A stretch of DNA of 19,155 nt from Gammaproteobacteria bacterium UBA2168 (GTDB lineage: Bacteria > Pseudomonadota > Gammaproteobacteria > Pseudomonadales > Azotimanducaceae): positions 1-19,155 of the forward strand of contig DCWG01000061.1 of the NCBI GenBank assembly GCA_002327525.1, given 5' to 3'. The notes beneath the pieces were generated by a model. That model ran no database searches. It was not told where the DNA came from and saw nothing but the letters and a program-made list of their open reading frames with translations. This document shows, piece by piece, positions 8,457 through 16,744 of this stretch (position 1 is the stretch's first letter; each line of letters starts with the position of its first letter). Both the position numbers and the translations under genes were made by a program.

Positions 8457-8729
8457 TCATGCTTTCAGCAGGATGAGCACGCCAAGCAATATCGAAAGTC
8501 CGCTGGCAATGATCACGGGGGCCTCGGTGGCCGCCAGCCAGCCGATGTGCACCCAGGCGCTGGTCAGCAACGCAACGAAAAAGCGGTCACCACGAGTGGT
8601 CGGTATGGGCAGGAACCCCTTACGTACGGTGGTCGGCCAGCGCAACTCGGAAGCGGTCATAATCGCAAGCCCCACCGCGATGGCGGCAAAAAAAGCGGCG
8701 GTAGGACCCGTCCAGGCCATCCATCCCAT
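8457..8729 (-). CDS. glpU: Small membrane protein of the glycerol transporter (GlpU, DUF2160)
   Basis: The 90-residue protein has about three membrane segments. It begins MGWMAWTGPTAAFFAAIAVG and contains TTRGDRFFVALL, both characteristic of the DUF2160 family. In Rhizobium the family member GlpU is encoded between the permease glpQ and the binding-protein gene glpV. The arrangement is the same here. Its role in transport is not defined; it may be an accessory subunit of the permease complex. The ATG at 8727-8729 directly abuts the TGA of glpQ (TGAATG), so translation is coupled. Confidence 0.88.
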   Translation of the reverse strand: MGWMAWTGPTAAFFAAIAVGLAIMTASELRWPTTVRKGFLPIPTTRGDRFFVALLTSAWVHIGWLAATEAPVIIASGLSILLGVLILLKA

Positions 8730-9525
<796 letters not shown>

Positions 9526-9536
<11 letters not shown>

Positions 9537-10395
9537 CGCCACCCCGCATCACGCTCGTGTAAAACAGCCAGCACAACAGCAGAATCATCAGGAAGTAGAG
9601 TACCGAAAATGCCGCCGCCGGACCCAGGTCGAACTGACCGACCGCCATTGTGGTGAGGTACTGGCTCAGGAACGTGGTGCTATTCCCAGGCCCGCCACCC
9701 GTCAGGACAAACGGTTCGGTATAGATCATCAGGCTATCCATGAGACGCAGCAGGACTGCAATGGTGAGCACCGCTTTCAAATGTGGCAGTTCCACGTGCC
9801 TGAAGGTCTGCCACGCGTTCGCACCGTCAAGTGTGGCGGCCTGGTAGTATGCCGGCGATATGGCTGACAGACCCGCAAAACTCAGCAGCGCCACCAACGA
9901 CGTCCAATGCCACACGTCCATGGCGAGCAGGGTCACCCATGCGCTGAGGACATTGCTCGCATAGTTGTACGGGATGCCGAGCGCGGTAACCGCCGCGCCG
10001 AGCAGACCGATGTCCGGCCGCGCGTAGATCTGCCAGATCGTCCCGACCACATTCCAGGGCACTAGCAGCGGAACGCTGAGTAGGATGAGAAAGCCCGTGG
10101 CGCTCTTCCCCTGATTACGCACCAATGCACGCGCGATCCAGATACCCAGCGGTATTTCAATCGCGAGCACCAGGGCGCTAAAAGCGAGCTGACGCAGTAG
10201 CGCCTGTGCAAAGCGTGGATCGCGCAACGTCTCCCGGTAGAAGTCGAAACCGATGAACAGCCTCGTGTCGACATCGAAGATATCCTGCACAGAGTAGTTC
10301 ACGACGGTCATCAAGGGCACGATCGCCGTAAATGCCACCACCACCACAACGGGTGCGACCGCGAACCAGGCGCGGTTGTCCGCTCTACGCTGCAT
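9526..10395 (-). CDS. glpP: Glycerol ABC transporter permease GlpP
   Basis: The 289-residue protein has six membrane spans and is of the UgpA/MalF-like family. It starts MQRRADNRAWFAVAPVVVVV and carries the EAA loop YYQAATLDGANAWQTFRHVE near the middle, the coupling helix to the ATPases. The reading frame is open to 10578, but that part is arginine-rich antisense of glpT. The ATG at 10393-10395 gives the correct family N-terminus. It overlaps the end of glpT by 11 bases and glpQ by a few bases, as expected for coupled subunits. Its partner GlpQ forms the other half of the channel. Confidence 0.88.
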
Positions 10396-11485
10396 CGTTG
10401 CCAGTCGGGCGCGCGAGGAGCACCCCGTTTCGATAGGCCACCATTCGGGCAGTGTCGATGTACAAGCGACATTGCGGCGGCGGCGGTTCGTCCCCGCTCT
10501 GGTGCACGAACAGAGTCTCTCCACCATGATCCAGCGTGAGCAGGGCATCGGTACGATTGCCAACCGCACCCATGGCACGCCAACCGGTCAGGTTCACCGG
10601 CAAAGCGAATTGTTCATCGGATTCACGGTCAACCCGGACATGCGCCCACTCGGGGCGGAATCCGATCTGACACACCCCATCTGACACGCCGGGCGCCGGT
10701 GCGAGAAGCTGACCTGCGACCACAAACCACTGATCCCGCACTTGTGCCGACACCAGGTTCATGCCGGGCGAGCCGATGAAGGTGGCGACAACCGCTGTGT
10801 GTGGCTGCTCGTAGAGCCGTTGCGGTGATCCTGTCTGAAGGATGCGCCCGTCCATGAGCATCGAGATGCGGTCTGCAAAAGTGAGTGCCTCCACCTGATC
10901 GTGTGTCACATACACCATGGTCAGTCCCAGCTCCCGCTGCACGGTCTTGAGAGCCGCGCGTAATCGCCACTTGATACTGGGTTCCACCGCCGTCAGCGGT
11001 TCGTCCAACAACACCACGGAGACGTCCGGCCTGACCAGCGCGCGACCGATGGCGACCAGTTGTTTTTCAAACAATGACAGCCGCTGTACCCGCTGATGAA
11101 GCAGGGCCGTGACATCTAGCAGCGTGGCCACTTCCTTCACACGCGCCAGCGCGTTTGCCTTTCGCCAGCCGCGCGCCCGCAGCGGAAAGGCGAGATTCTC
11201 GCGCACGTTCATCGCCGGGTAGAGCACCGGAAACTGGAAAACTTGCGCAATGTTGCGCTCTCTCCCGGAGCGCTCGGAGACGTCCTCGCCGTTCAGTTTC
11301 AGCTGACCCGAATCCGGAAAAAACAGGCCCGCCAGCAAGTTGAGCAGCGTGGTCTTGCCTGCGCCCGATGCACCGAGCAACGCATGCGCCTCGCCATCCT
11401 CGATGTCGAGGTCGGCACCGGAGACGCTGGGTGCGGTTGCGCCCCTGTAGGTATAGCGCAGGTCGCGCGCCTGTATGGATGCCAC
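10385..11485 (-). CDS. glpT: Glycerol ABC transporter ATPase GlpT, with a degenerate signature motif
   Basis: The 366-residue protein has the Walker A motif GASGAGKT (38-45), Q-loop Q84, Walker B VVLLDE with catalytic E162, and H-loop H195 in YVTHDQ. It ends in a regulatory OB-type domain (residues about 240-350). The signature motif, normally LSGGQ, is instead LSLFEKQ (136-142), and the D-loop reads AVEP. As I recall, rhizobial GlpT is also atypical there, so this looks like family character, not random decay. The start is GTG at 11483-11485, overlapping the TAG of glpS by one base (TAGTG). The stop overlaps glpP by 11 bases. It pairs with GlpS in a heterodimer that powers the GlpPQ channel. 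Confidence 0.9.
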   Translation of the reverse strand: MASIQARDLRYTYRGATAPSVSGADLDIEDGEAHALLGASGAGKTTLLNLLAGLFFPDSGQLKLNGEDVSERSGRERNIAQVFQFPVLYPAMNVRENLAFPLRARGWRKANALARVKEVATLLDVTALLHQRVQRLSLFEKQLVAIGRALVRPDVSVVLLDEPLTAVEPSIKWRLRAALKTVQRELGLTMVYVTHDQVEALTFADRISMLMDGRILQTGSPQRLYEQPHTAVVATFIGSPGMNLVSAQVRDQWFVVAGQLLAPAPGVSDGVCQIGFRPEWAHVRVDRESDEQFALPVNLTGWRAMGAVGNRTDALLTLDHGGETLFVHQSGDEPPPPQCRLYIDTARMVAYRNGVLLARPTGNDAA

Positions 11486-12456
11486 TATGCGTGCTCCCGC
11501 GCCGCATCCATGCGGGCGAACTGGAGAACATCACCACTGGCAGCAGCCAGGGCCAGCGTGCTGTCCATTTCGAAATGCCGCATGCCGCCCAGGCGTGCGA
11601 CCCATTCGTTGTCTTGATAGGAGCAGTGCACGAACGTCTCGCTACCGTTGGTCTCGAGCCCCGTCAGTACCACCTCGAAGCGAATGTCGCCGATACGCTC
11701 ACTGTCTAGCGTCAGGTGCTCGGGTCGCACTGCCCGCAACGATTGTTCTTCCGACCAGACATTCACACCCGGATCGCTCATCAGCGAGGCGGCGGTCAGG
11801 CTATGCGGATTTCGATACACCTCTAACGGCGTGCCGCTCTGTATGATCTCGTGTTCGGCCATCAGCACCACCTCATCACCCAGCTTGAACGCATCCCGCG
11901 GATCCGACGTGTTGTAGATCACGGTCAGGTCGGTATCAGCGAGCAACGCACGCAATTCCATCTCCAGCTCTTCCCTCAGCTTGTAGTCGAGGTTGACCAG
12001 GGGTTCGTCCATCACCAGCACACCGGCATCCTGCGCCAGTGCGCGCGCAATGGCGACGCGTTGTTGCTGGCCACCCGAGAGCTCGTGGGGAAAGCGTTGA
12101 AGGAGATCGGCGATACGCAACCTGGCACTCAGATCTTGTACTCTCTGTTCGCGCTCGCTATTCGACAGGCCCTGCGCGCGCATCGGCGATGCGATGTTCT
12201 CGGCAACGGTGAGGTTGGGATAGTTGACGAATGCCTGATAGACGAGAGCAACCCTGCGCTCACGGGCATCCGCGCCACTCACGTCGCCGTCACTGCAAAC
12301 AACCGTACCCGGCGCACTGGTTTCGAGGCCCGAGAGCACCCTCGCCAGGCGCGTCTTACCGGAGCGGTTTCGCCCGAGCACGACGTTGATACAGCCGCGC
12401 CGGAATTCGTGCGAAACAGGTTGGCGGCCGCCGAGATCGAGATCCTGAACGATCAT
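11485..12456 (-). CDS. glpS: Glycerol ABC transporter ATPase GlpS, lacking the H-loop histidine
   Basis: The 323-residue protein is the first gene of the transporter operon. It has Walker A GRNRSGKT (28-35), Q74, signature LSGGQQQR (126-133), Walker B VLVMDE with E151, and a C-terminal TOBE-like domain from about residue 240. The switch histidine that normally follows the Walker B region (as in VTHDQ) is replaced: VIYNTSDP puts S184 at that place. Rhizobial GlpS also departs from histidine here as far as I recall. The ATG at 12454-12456 gives the family-like N-terminus; an ATG at 12465 is also possible, and neither has a good ribosome binding site. Its partner is GlpT. Confidence 0.85.
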   Translation of the reverse strand: MIVQDLDLGGRQPVSHEFRRGCINVVLGRNRSGKTRLARVLSGLETSAPGTVVCSDGDVSGADARERRVALVYQAFVNYPNLTVAENIASPMRAQGLSNSEREQRVQDLSARLRIADLLQRFPHELSGGQQQRVAIARALAQDAGVLVMDEPLVNLDYKLREELEMELRALLADTDLTVIYNTSDPRDAFKLGDEVVLMAEHEIIQSGTPLEVYRNPHSLTAASLMSDPGVNVWSEEQSLRAVRPEHLTLDSERIGDIRFEVVLTGLETNGSETFVHCSYQDNEWVARLGGMRHFEMDSTLALAAASGDVLQFARMDAAREHA

Positions 12457-12583
12457 CGATCGCATTGTCGCACACGTCCGTCGCGCGTGCGTTTCTGTCG
12501 CGGGGCCCAAGATTCTTCGACTCGGTTGGCCAGCGTTCAGGTTAAATAGCTAGAATCCAGACTCGTGTCCTTGCGGAATCGAC
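12457..12583. promoter_or_regulatory. Divergent intergenic region between glpS and the small exported protein gene
   Basis: This 127-base gap must hold the promoter of the glycerol-transporter operon on the minus strand and probably one for the plus-strand gene. It is AT-richer near 12541-12556 (contains TTAAATAGCTAGAAT). Only weak matches to sigma-70 boxes can be drawn, for example TTGGCC at 12526 and TAGAAT at 12551 with a 19-base spacer. No operator repeat is evident and no regulator gene (such as glpR) lies nearby. Confidence 0.4.
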
Positions 12584-13120
12584 ATGCGAACGATCACCCT
12601 CGCCGTTCTGCTCTCGCTGCCGTTGGCATTGTCTGCCGCGGACGAGCCGATTTTCCTTGGTATCTGGACGGTGAATCCCGATCTGAGCGCCGAGGTTCAG
12701 CCGGAAGCTGCCGGCGTGCGCTGGTGGGAGGGTCTCGGCAAGTTTTCCGCCAACACCAACATCGGAGGTATTCCGGTACCCATAGGTGGTAGTGCACAGC
12801 CTGGTTCGGACAATACCCCGCCCAATCCCGATATGCTGCGCTGTCAGGTCATGAAAATCGCTCGCGCCAGTGCCAGCGAGTTGCTACTGACCTATGTGGA
12901 CGTGGACAAGGAGAAGATCCGCAAAGGGCGTTACCGCGGCACGCACAGCCAGTGGTCGTCGAAGAAACTATCCTCAAACTACGAGTCCACTTCTCGCAAG
13001 GTAAAACGAACCCTTGAGGTGCGCAAAGACGGTCGCCTGCTGATGACCGTGAAGCTGAACCCCAACAAAGGTAAAACCCGCGTCTTCAAGCGGGTTTTCG
13101 ACCGCCAGTCCGACACCTGA
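12584..13120 (+). CDS. Small exported protein of unknown function
   Basis: The 178-residue product has a clear Sec signal peptide (MRTITLAVLLSLPLALSAAD, cleavage likely after ALSAA). The mature part includes EPIFLGIWTVNPDLS, then a glycine- and proline-containing stretch, a lysine/arginine-rich region and a repeated basic strand (RKVKRTLEVRKDGRLLMTVK) that looks like beta structure. No family could be recognised. The composition suggests a small lipocalin- or stress-type periplasmic beta protein, but this is a guess. The gene starts 127 bases from glpS in the opposite direction, and a terminator-like hairpin lies within its last codons. Confidence 0.7.
   Translation: MRTITLAVLLSLPLALSAADEPIFLGIWTVNPDLSAEVQPEAAGVRWWEGLGKFSANTNIGGIPVPIGGSAQPGSDNTPPNPDMLRCQVMKIARASASELLLTYVDVDKEKIRKGRYRGTHSQWSSKKLSSNYESTSRKVKRTLEVRKDGRLLMTVKLNPNKGKTRVFKRVFDRQSDT
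13073..13098. terminator. Perfect hairpin with flanking A4/T4, inside the end of a coding region
   Basis: A 9-base perfect stem, AAAACCCGC at 13073-13081 and GCGGGTTTT at 13090-13098, encloses an 8-base loop. It has the A and T runs of a bidirectional rho-independent terminator. It lies before the stop codon at 13118-13120 of the exported protein gene and between two convergent transcription units, where a two-way terminator is expected. It doubles as the codons for GKTRVFKRVF. Confidence 0.5.
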
Positions 13121-13139
13121 GCACAGCCTGCGTCGCTGT

Positions 13140-13238
13140 TCAGGGCCGCACGCGCATCAATCCTTCCTGTATCATCGAAGCCACCATCATGCCGTCCGCA
13201 GTGAAGATACTCCCGCGGTTATAACCTCGAGCACCCGC
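13140..13238 (-). pseudogene. Remnant of TesB acyl-CoA thioesterase C-terminus
   Basis: The last 32 codons of an 84-codon frame read GARGYNRGSIFTADG, then MVASMIQEGLMR. This matches the end of TesB (acyl-CoA thioesterase II), which in E. coli ends with RGEFYTQDG followed by LVASTVQEGVMR. The rest of TesB (about 250 residues, including the hot-dog domains and active site) is absent. It is fused directly behind the MscS fragment, so it is not an independent gene and cannot be functional. The TGA stop is at 13140-13142. Confidence 0.7.
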
Positions 13239-13534
13239 TTGACCGCCGAGAGCGGCAATGAGCGGTGTGATGTTCACACCGAGACCGTTGAGCGCGACCA
13301 TCCCCGTCATGACGATGATCAGCAGCCGTACGGAGGACGCGATGAATTGCCGGAGCGTCACGTCGACGTTGCGCCGTTCCTGTAAACGCAGCAACCACCC
13401 CGATACCCATCGCCCCCCAGAAAACCTGCGGCCAGTACCATCAGCGCACCAAGGATCTGAAACGAGTAGTTGACCAGAAATTCCACCAACACCCGGTAGA
13501 TGTTCTCCACCAGATTGATCTGTTCTTCGACGCT
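13239..13534 (-). pseudogene. MscS-type mechanosensitive channel, frameshifted and truncated
   Basis: Two reading frames join into one small-conductance mechanosensitive-channel N-terminus. The first holds VEEQINLVENIYRVLVEFLVNYS, FQILGALMVLAAGFLGG. The second, after a frame change, holds RWVSGWLLRLQERRNVDVTL, followed by the pore-lining helix region with MTGMVALNGLGVNITPLIAALGG. The frame change is at a run of six G (minus strand; 13413-13418). A run of seven would restore one frame with GFLGGRWVSGW. The fragment is about 100 residues, while MscS has about 280, and it lacks most of the pore helix and the beta and cytoplasmic domains. No normal start codon was found. It lies just behind abgT on the same strand. 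Confidence 0.75.
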
Positions 13535-13551
13535 CCCTTTAAAACTGACTC

Positions 13552-15132
13552 CTAATAGGACGCGTACAAATAGCTCGCCTGCAGGCCCAGAGGCAGACCG
13601 GTGAACCAGTACAGCAATAAAAACACTGTCCAGACGACAAGATAGCCCACGGAGAACGGCAACATCATGGCAACGACCGTACCAATGCCCGTGGACCTGA
13701 CATAGCGCTGACAAAACACAACGACGAGCGGGAAATAGGGCATCAGCGGCGTGATGATGTTGGTCGATGAATCGCCCACCCGGTAGGCCGCCTGAGCGAG
13801 GTCCGGGGAGATACCGAGTTGCATGAGCATCGGCACCAGTATGGGCGCAAGCAGGGCCCACTTGGCCGATGCGGATCCGACGAACAGGTTCACGATCCCA
13901 GTGATCACGATCACGCCGATCACCGTCACGGCGGCCGGCATCGCCGCGGCCTTCAACAGCGCAGCGCCCTCAAGTGCCAGCAGCGCGCCGAGGTTACTGC
14001 GTGAGAATTCGGCGATGAACAGTGCCGCAAAAAACGCCATTACCAGGTAGTAGCCGAGCCCGCTCATGGCCTGCGTCATCCCGGCGACGATGTCCCGGTG
14101 ACTGAGATAGGCGCGGGAAACGTAGCCGTACACCACACCCGGGAGCAAGAACACGAGAAAGATCAGCGCTACGATACTGCGCATCAGGGGAGCAGCCGAT
14201 GTGGCGATCTGCCCATCCGGCGCACGCCACGGGGAGGACTCCGGCCAGACGCTGGCAAACAACGCCAGCATGCCGATCCCCACTGCAATGAGACTCCACG
14301 TAAGCCCCTTGCGCTCCCCGGGAGTGAGCGCCTCGAGAGCCGGCGCATCTGCCAGCTCGCCGTCCACTGCCGTGCCGGACAGCCGCGGTTCCACGATCCG
14401 GTCTGTCACGTACCAGCCAAGGCCCACGATCAACAAAGTCGAGGCCGAGGTAAAAAACCAGTTGTTGAGCGGATTCAACACGATGGCCGGATCCAGGATC
14501 TGTGCGGCAGCCTGACTGATGCCCTGCAACATCGGGTCGAGCGCAGATGGAACGAAATTGGCGCTGAAGCCGCCCGATACACCGGCAAAAGCAGCCGCGA
14601 TTCCGGCTAAGGGATGGCGACCGGCGGCCTGGAAGATCACAGCACCGAGCGGTATGACGAGCACGTAGCCCGCGTCGACCGCACTGTGGCTGACGATGGC
14701 GATCAGCAGCACCATCGGCGTGATGATTCTCGCCGGAGCGATGTTCAACAGCCCCTTCAGCCCTGTGCGGATGAAGCCGGAGTGATCCGCCACGCCGATG
14801 CCAAGCATCGCGAGCAGCACTACGCCCAGTGGATGAAAGGTGACGAACGTGCTGACCATGCTGGAAAAGAAGCTCGTGAACTGCGCGCCCGTCATCAGGT
14901 TGACGACGTCCACCGGCTCTCCGCTGCGCGGGTCGATATGCGAAAACGTGATGTGCGAAAAAGCCCAGGAACACAGCCACACCACCACGAGGAGCAACGC
15001 GAACAGCAGCGCAGGGTCCGGTAGTCTGTTGCCGAGCGCCTCGACTCGATCGAGCAGGCGTACCGCCAGGCCTACGCCGGCTTCAGGGGTATCTTCTGGC
15101 GCGGGATCCCCGTCCGCGTTCTCCTCGCTCAA
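13552..15132 (-). CDS. abgT: AbgT-family transporter (p-aminobenzoyl-glutamate type)
   Basis: The 526-residue membrane protein follows the AbgT/YdaH family over its whole length. Signature segments include FTSFFSSMVSTFVTFHPLG, GVADHSGFIRTGLKGLL, AFAGVSGGFSANFVPSALDP, SASAKWALLAPILVPMLMQ and YRVGDSSTNIITPLMPYFP. The last two form the two discontinuous helices (hairpin regions) that bind substrate in known structures. Family members import p-aminobenzoyl-glutamate (E. coli AbgT) or export sulfonamides and para-aminobenzoate (MtrF), so direction is not settled here. No abgA or abgB amidohydrolase genes are adjacent. The start is TTG at 15130-15132, preceded by GAGGGAGGAGG, with an in-frame stop just upstream; no ATG is available. 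The stop is TAG at 13552-13554. Confidence 0.9.
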   Translation of the reverse strand: MSEENADGDPAPEDTPEAGVGLAVRLLDRVEALGNRLPDPALLFALLLVVVWLCSWAFSHITFSHIDPRSGEPVDVVNLMTGAQFTSFFSSMVSTFVTFHPLGVVLLAMLGIGVADHSGFIRTGLKGLLNIAPARIITPMVLLIAIVSHSAVDAGYVLVIPLGAVIFQAAGRHPLAGIAAAFAGVSGGFSANFVPSALDPMLQGISQAAAQILDPAIVLNPLNNWFFTSASTLLIVGLGWYVTDRIVEPRLSGTAVDGELADAPALEALTPGERKGLTWSLIAVGIGMLALFASVWPESSPWRAPDGQIATSAAPLMRSIVALIFLVFLLPGVVYGYVSRAYLSHRDIVAGMTQAMSGLGYYLVMAFFAALFIAEFSRSNLGALLALEGAALLKAAAMPAAVTVIGVIVITGIVNLFVGSASAKWALLAPILVPMLMQLGISPDLAQAAYRVGDSSTNIITPLMPYFPLVVVFCQRYVRSTGIGTVVAMMLPFSVGYLVVWTVFLLLYWFTGLPLGLQASYLYASY

Positions 15133-15224
15133 CCTCCTCCCTCATCGTATTGCACTTATCGGTTGAATCCAGCCTGCCCTATAATCGCCGCGCATTATCA
15201 CCGAATGCCGGGGAGGGGACCAAC
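15133..15224. promoter_or_regulatory. Divergent promoter region between abgT and arfB
   Basis: This 92-base gap holds a perfect TATAAT at 15180-15185 on the plus strand, suited to arfB. A weak -35 (CTTATC at 15155, 19-base spacer) can be paired with it. For abgT only its ribosome binding site is obvious. Confidence 0.45.
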
Positions 15225-15623
15225 ATGGTCCGGTCACTCGAGGATGCGGTTCGCATTCAATACGTCAGGTCTGGCGGCGCCGGTGGGCAGCACGTCAACA
15301 AGGTGGCGACGGCCGCGCAGGTACACCTGGGCATCGACAAGCTCGGCCTGTCGCCTGGAGTGGCTGAACGCCTCAGGCGCATAGCAGGCCAGCGCCTGAC
15401 CGAGCGCGGGGAGATCGTCGTGTTTGCGGACCGGTTCAGATCTCAGGTGCGTAACCGCGAGGACGCGATGCAACGCCTTGCAGACATGCTGGAACGCGCG
15501 AAACGCACTCCGAAAAGGCGGATCGCCACCAAGCCTACTCGTGCCGCCAAAACCCGGCGTCTGGACACCAAAAAAAAACAGGGCGAACGCAAACAGATGC
15601 GCCGCAAACCGAAGCCGGACTGA
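15225..15623 (+). CDS. arfB: Alternative ribosome-rescue factor ArfB (peptidyl-tRNA hydrolase, YaeJ)
   Basis: The 132-residue protein has the class I release-factor GGQ domain. The catalytic loop is SGGAGGQHVNKVATA with GGQ at residues 20-22, followed by the helix FADRFRSQVRNREDAM. A lysine/arginine-rich tail from about residue 95 (KTRRLDTKKKQGERKQMRR) matches the ArfB tail that inserts into the empty mRNA channel of stalled ribosomes. The family length is about 140, so this copy is slightly short at the N-terminus. The ATG at 15225-15227 has GGGAGGGG upstream at a good distance; an earlier in-frame start (15150) has no such site. It is not a full release factor: there is no codon-recognition domain. 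Confidence 0.92.
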   Translation: MVRSLEDAVRIQYVRSGGAGGQHVNKVATAAQVHLGIDKLGLSPGVAERLRRIAGQRLTERGEIVVFADRFRSQVRNREDAMQRLADMLERAKRTPKRRIATKPTRAAKTRRLDTKKKQGERKQMRRKPKPD

Positions 15624-15626
15624 ACC

Positions 15627-15917
15627 ATGAAGATGACCGACGAGCAGCTTGCAATCTAGACGCGCGACGGCTCCGTCATAATGCGCAAAGCCATCCCAGA
15701 GCAGGATCACCTGTGTCGCGTGTACGCCTGCCACTTCAACGGACTCGGTTTCCCGGTTCGCTACAACGTACGCTGGGTAGGGGCACAGGATTTGGCCTAG
15801 CAGGATCTGACCACTCGATTCGCAGCCGAGGCGCTAGCGACCCGGCTCGATCCGAACATTCGCCGGGGCAAGAGCGTTATACAAGCACAAGCCAGGGTGG
15901 ACCAATACGCAGTGTAA
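15627..15917 (+). pseudogene. Decayed frame with two amber stops, PhyH-like N-terminus
   Basis: Three bases after arfB, an ATG at 15627 opens a 96-codon frame that ends at TAA (15915-15917) but is broken by TAG at 15657-15659 and 15798-15800. Read through the stops, it begins MKMTDEQLAI, then TRDGSVIMRKAIPEQ. This resembles the N-terminus of phytanoyl-CoA dioxygenase-like proteins (TDEQ...RDG..V.R.AIP). The remainder, including FNGLGFPVRYNVRW and a tail rich in alanine and arginine, was not recognised, and the catalytic iron motif is absent. The frame is about a third of the normal length. The identity is a suggestion only. Confidence 0.4.
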
Positions 15918-15920
15918 TCC

Positions 15921-16703
15921 TCAGCGCCACATGTGCGTACCGCCGCACACGGTCACCGCCTGACCAGTCATGTACGCGCTCGCATCGGATGCCAGGAACA
16001 CGGCCACGCCCTTGAAGTCTTCCGACTCGCCCAGCCGCCTCAGGGGTGTTTGCTCGTTGACCCGCTTCACCGCTTCTTCGTTGTCCCACAACGCCTTGGC
16101 GAAGTCGGTCCTGACCAGTCCCGGACAGATAGCATTGACGCGCACGCCGCTCGGCCCCCACTCGAGTGCGAGGTTACGCACGAGTGCTATGTCCGCGAGC
16201 TTGGAGATATTGTAGGTACCGAGCGTATCGGATGGCGCGAACGCCCCGGTGCTCGAAGTGATCATGATGGAACCCCACCCTCTCTCGATCATGTCCGGCG
16301 CGACCATCTGGCACAACCAGTGGTTGGACTTAACGTTACTCGACAGGATCTTGTCAAACGCACCATCCGGAATGTCCGACATGGAGCCATAGAAGGGATT
16401 CACTCCGGCGTTGCCGACGAGAATGTCGATCTTCCCGAACGCATCGTGCGTGGCGCGTACCAGATCCTCTAGCTGTTCCTTGTAGCCGATGTTGCACGCC
16501 ACCGCGATGGCCGACCCGGCCCCACAGCGGTCGTTAATCCCAGCCACGGTCGCCTCACACTGATCGAGCTTACGACTCGAGACCACGACCCGCGCACCGT
16601 GCTCCGCGAGCCCCTCGGCCATGGACTTGCCCATGCCCTTGGAGGCCCCGGTCAACAACGCCACACGCCCACTGAGATTGAAAAGTTCCGTATTGACTCC
16701 CAC
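15921..16703 (-). CDS. Short-chain dehydrogenase/reductase (SDR)
   Basis: The 260-residue protein is a classical SDR with a Rossmann fold. It has the cofactor motif TGASKGMG (18-25), NAG (98-100), N123, the catalytic serine at 150/151 in ITSST, and Y164-x3-K168 (YNISK). The end has GESEDFKGVAVFLASDASAY and a C-terminal MTGQAVTVCGGTHM stretch typical of the family. It would be an NAD(P)(H)-dependent oxidoreductase. Arginine-43 after the second strand (SSRK) suggests NADP(H). The substrate is not readable, and the nearby decayed oxygenase frame gives only weak context. The start is GTG at 16701-16703, with GGAG 9 bases upstream. Confidence 0.92.
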   Translation of the reverse strand: MGVNTELFNLSGRVALLTGASKGMGKSMAEGLAEHGARVVVSSRKLDQCEATVAGINDRCGAGSAIAVACNIGYKEQLEDLVRATHDAFGKIDILVGNAGVNPFYGSMSDIPDGAFDKILSSNVKSNHWLCQMVAPDMIERGWGSIMITSSTGAFAPSDTLGTYNISKLADIALVRNLALEWGPSGVRVNAICPGLVRTDFAKALWDNEEAVKRVNEQTPLRRLGESEDFKGVAVFLASDASAYMTGQAVTVCGGTHMWR

Positions 16704-16744
16704 CCTTTACTCCATTGTTCGTATTGAAATGCTTATTCGTCAGG

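Noticed and set aside
12584..13120. The small exported protein as a subunit of the glycerol transporter
   Set aside because: It is divergently oriented, has no resemblance to known Glp components, and all six expected components are already present.
15627..15917. Amber codon reassignment or pyrrolysine as the explanation for the in-frame TAGs
   Set aside because: TAG is the normal stop of several intact genes here (LLM oxidoreductase, glpS, glpT, abgT, universal stress gene), so a recoded TAG is unlikely.
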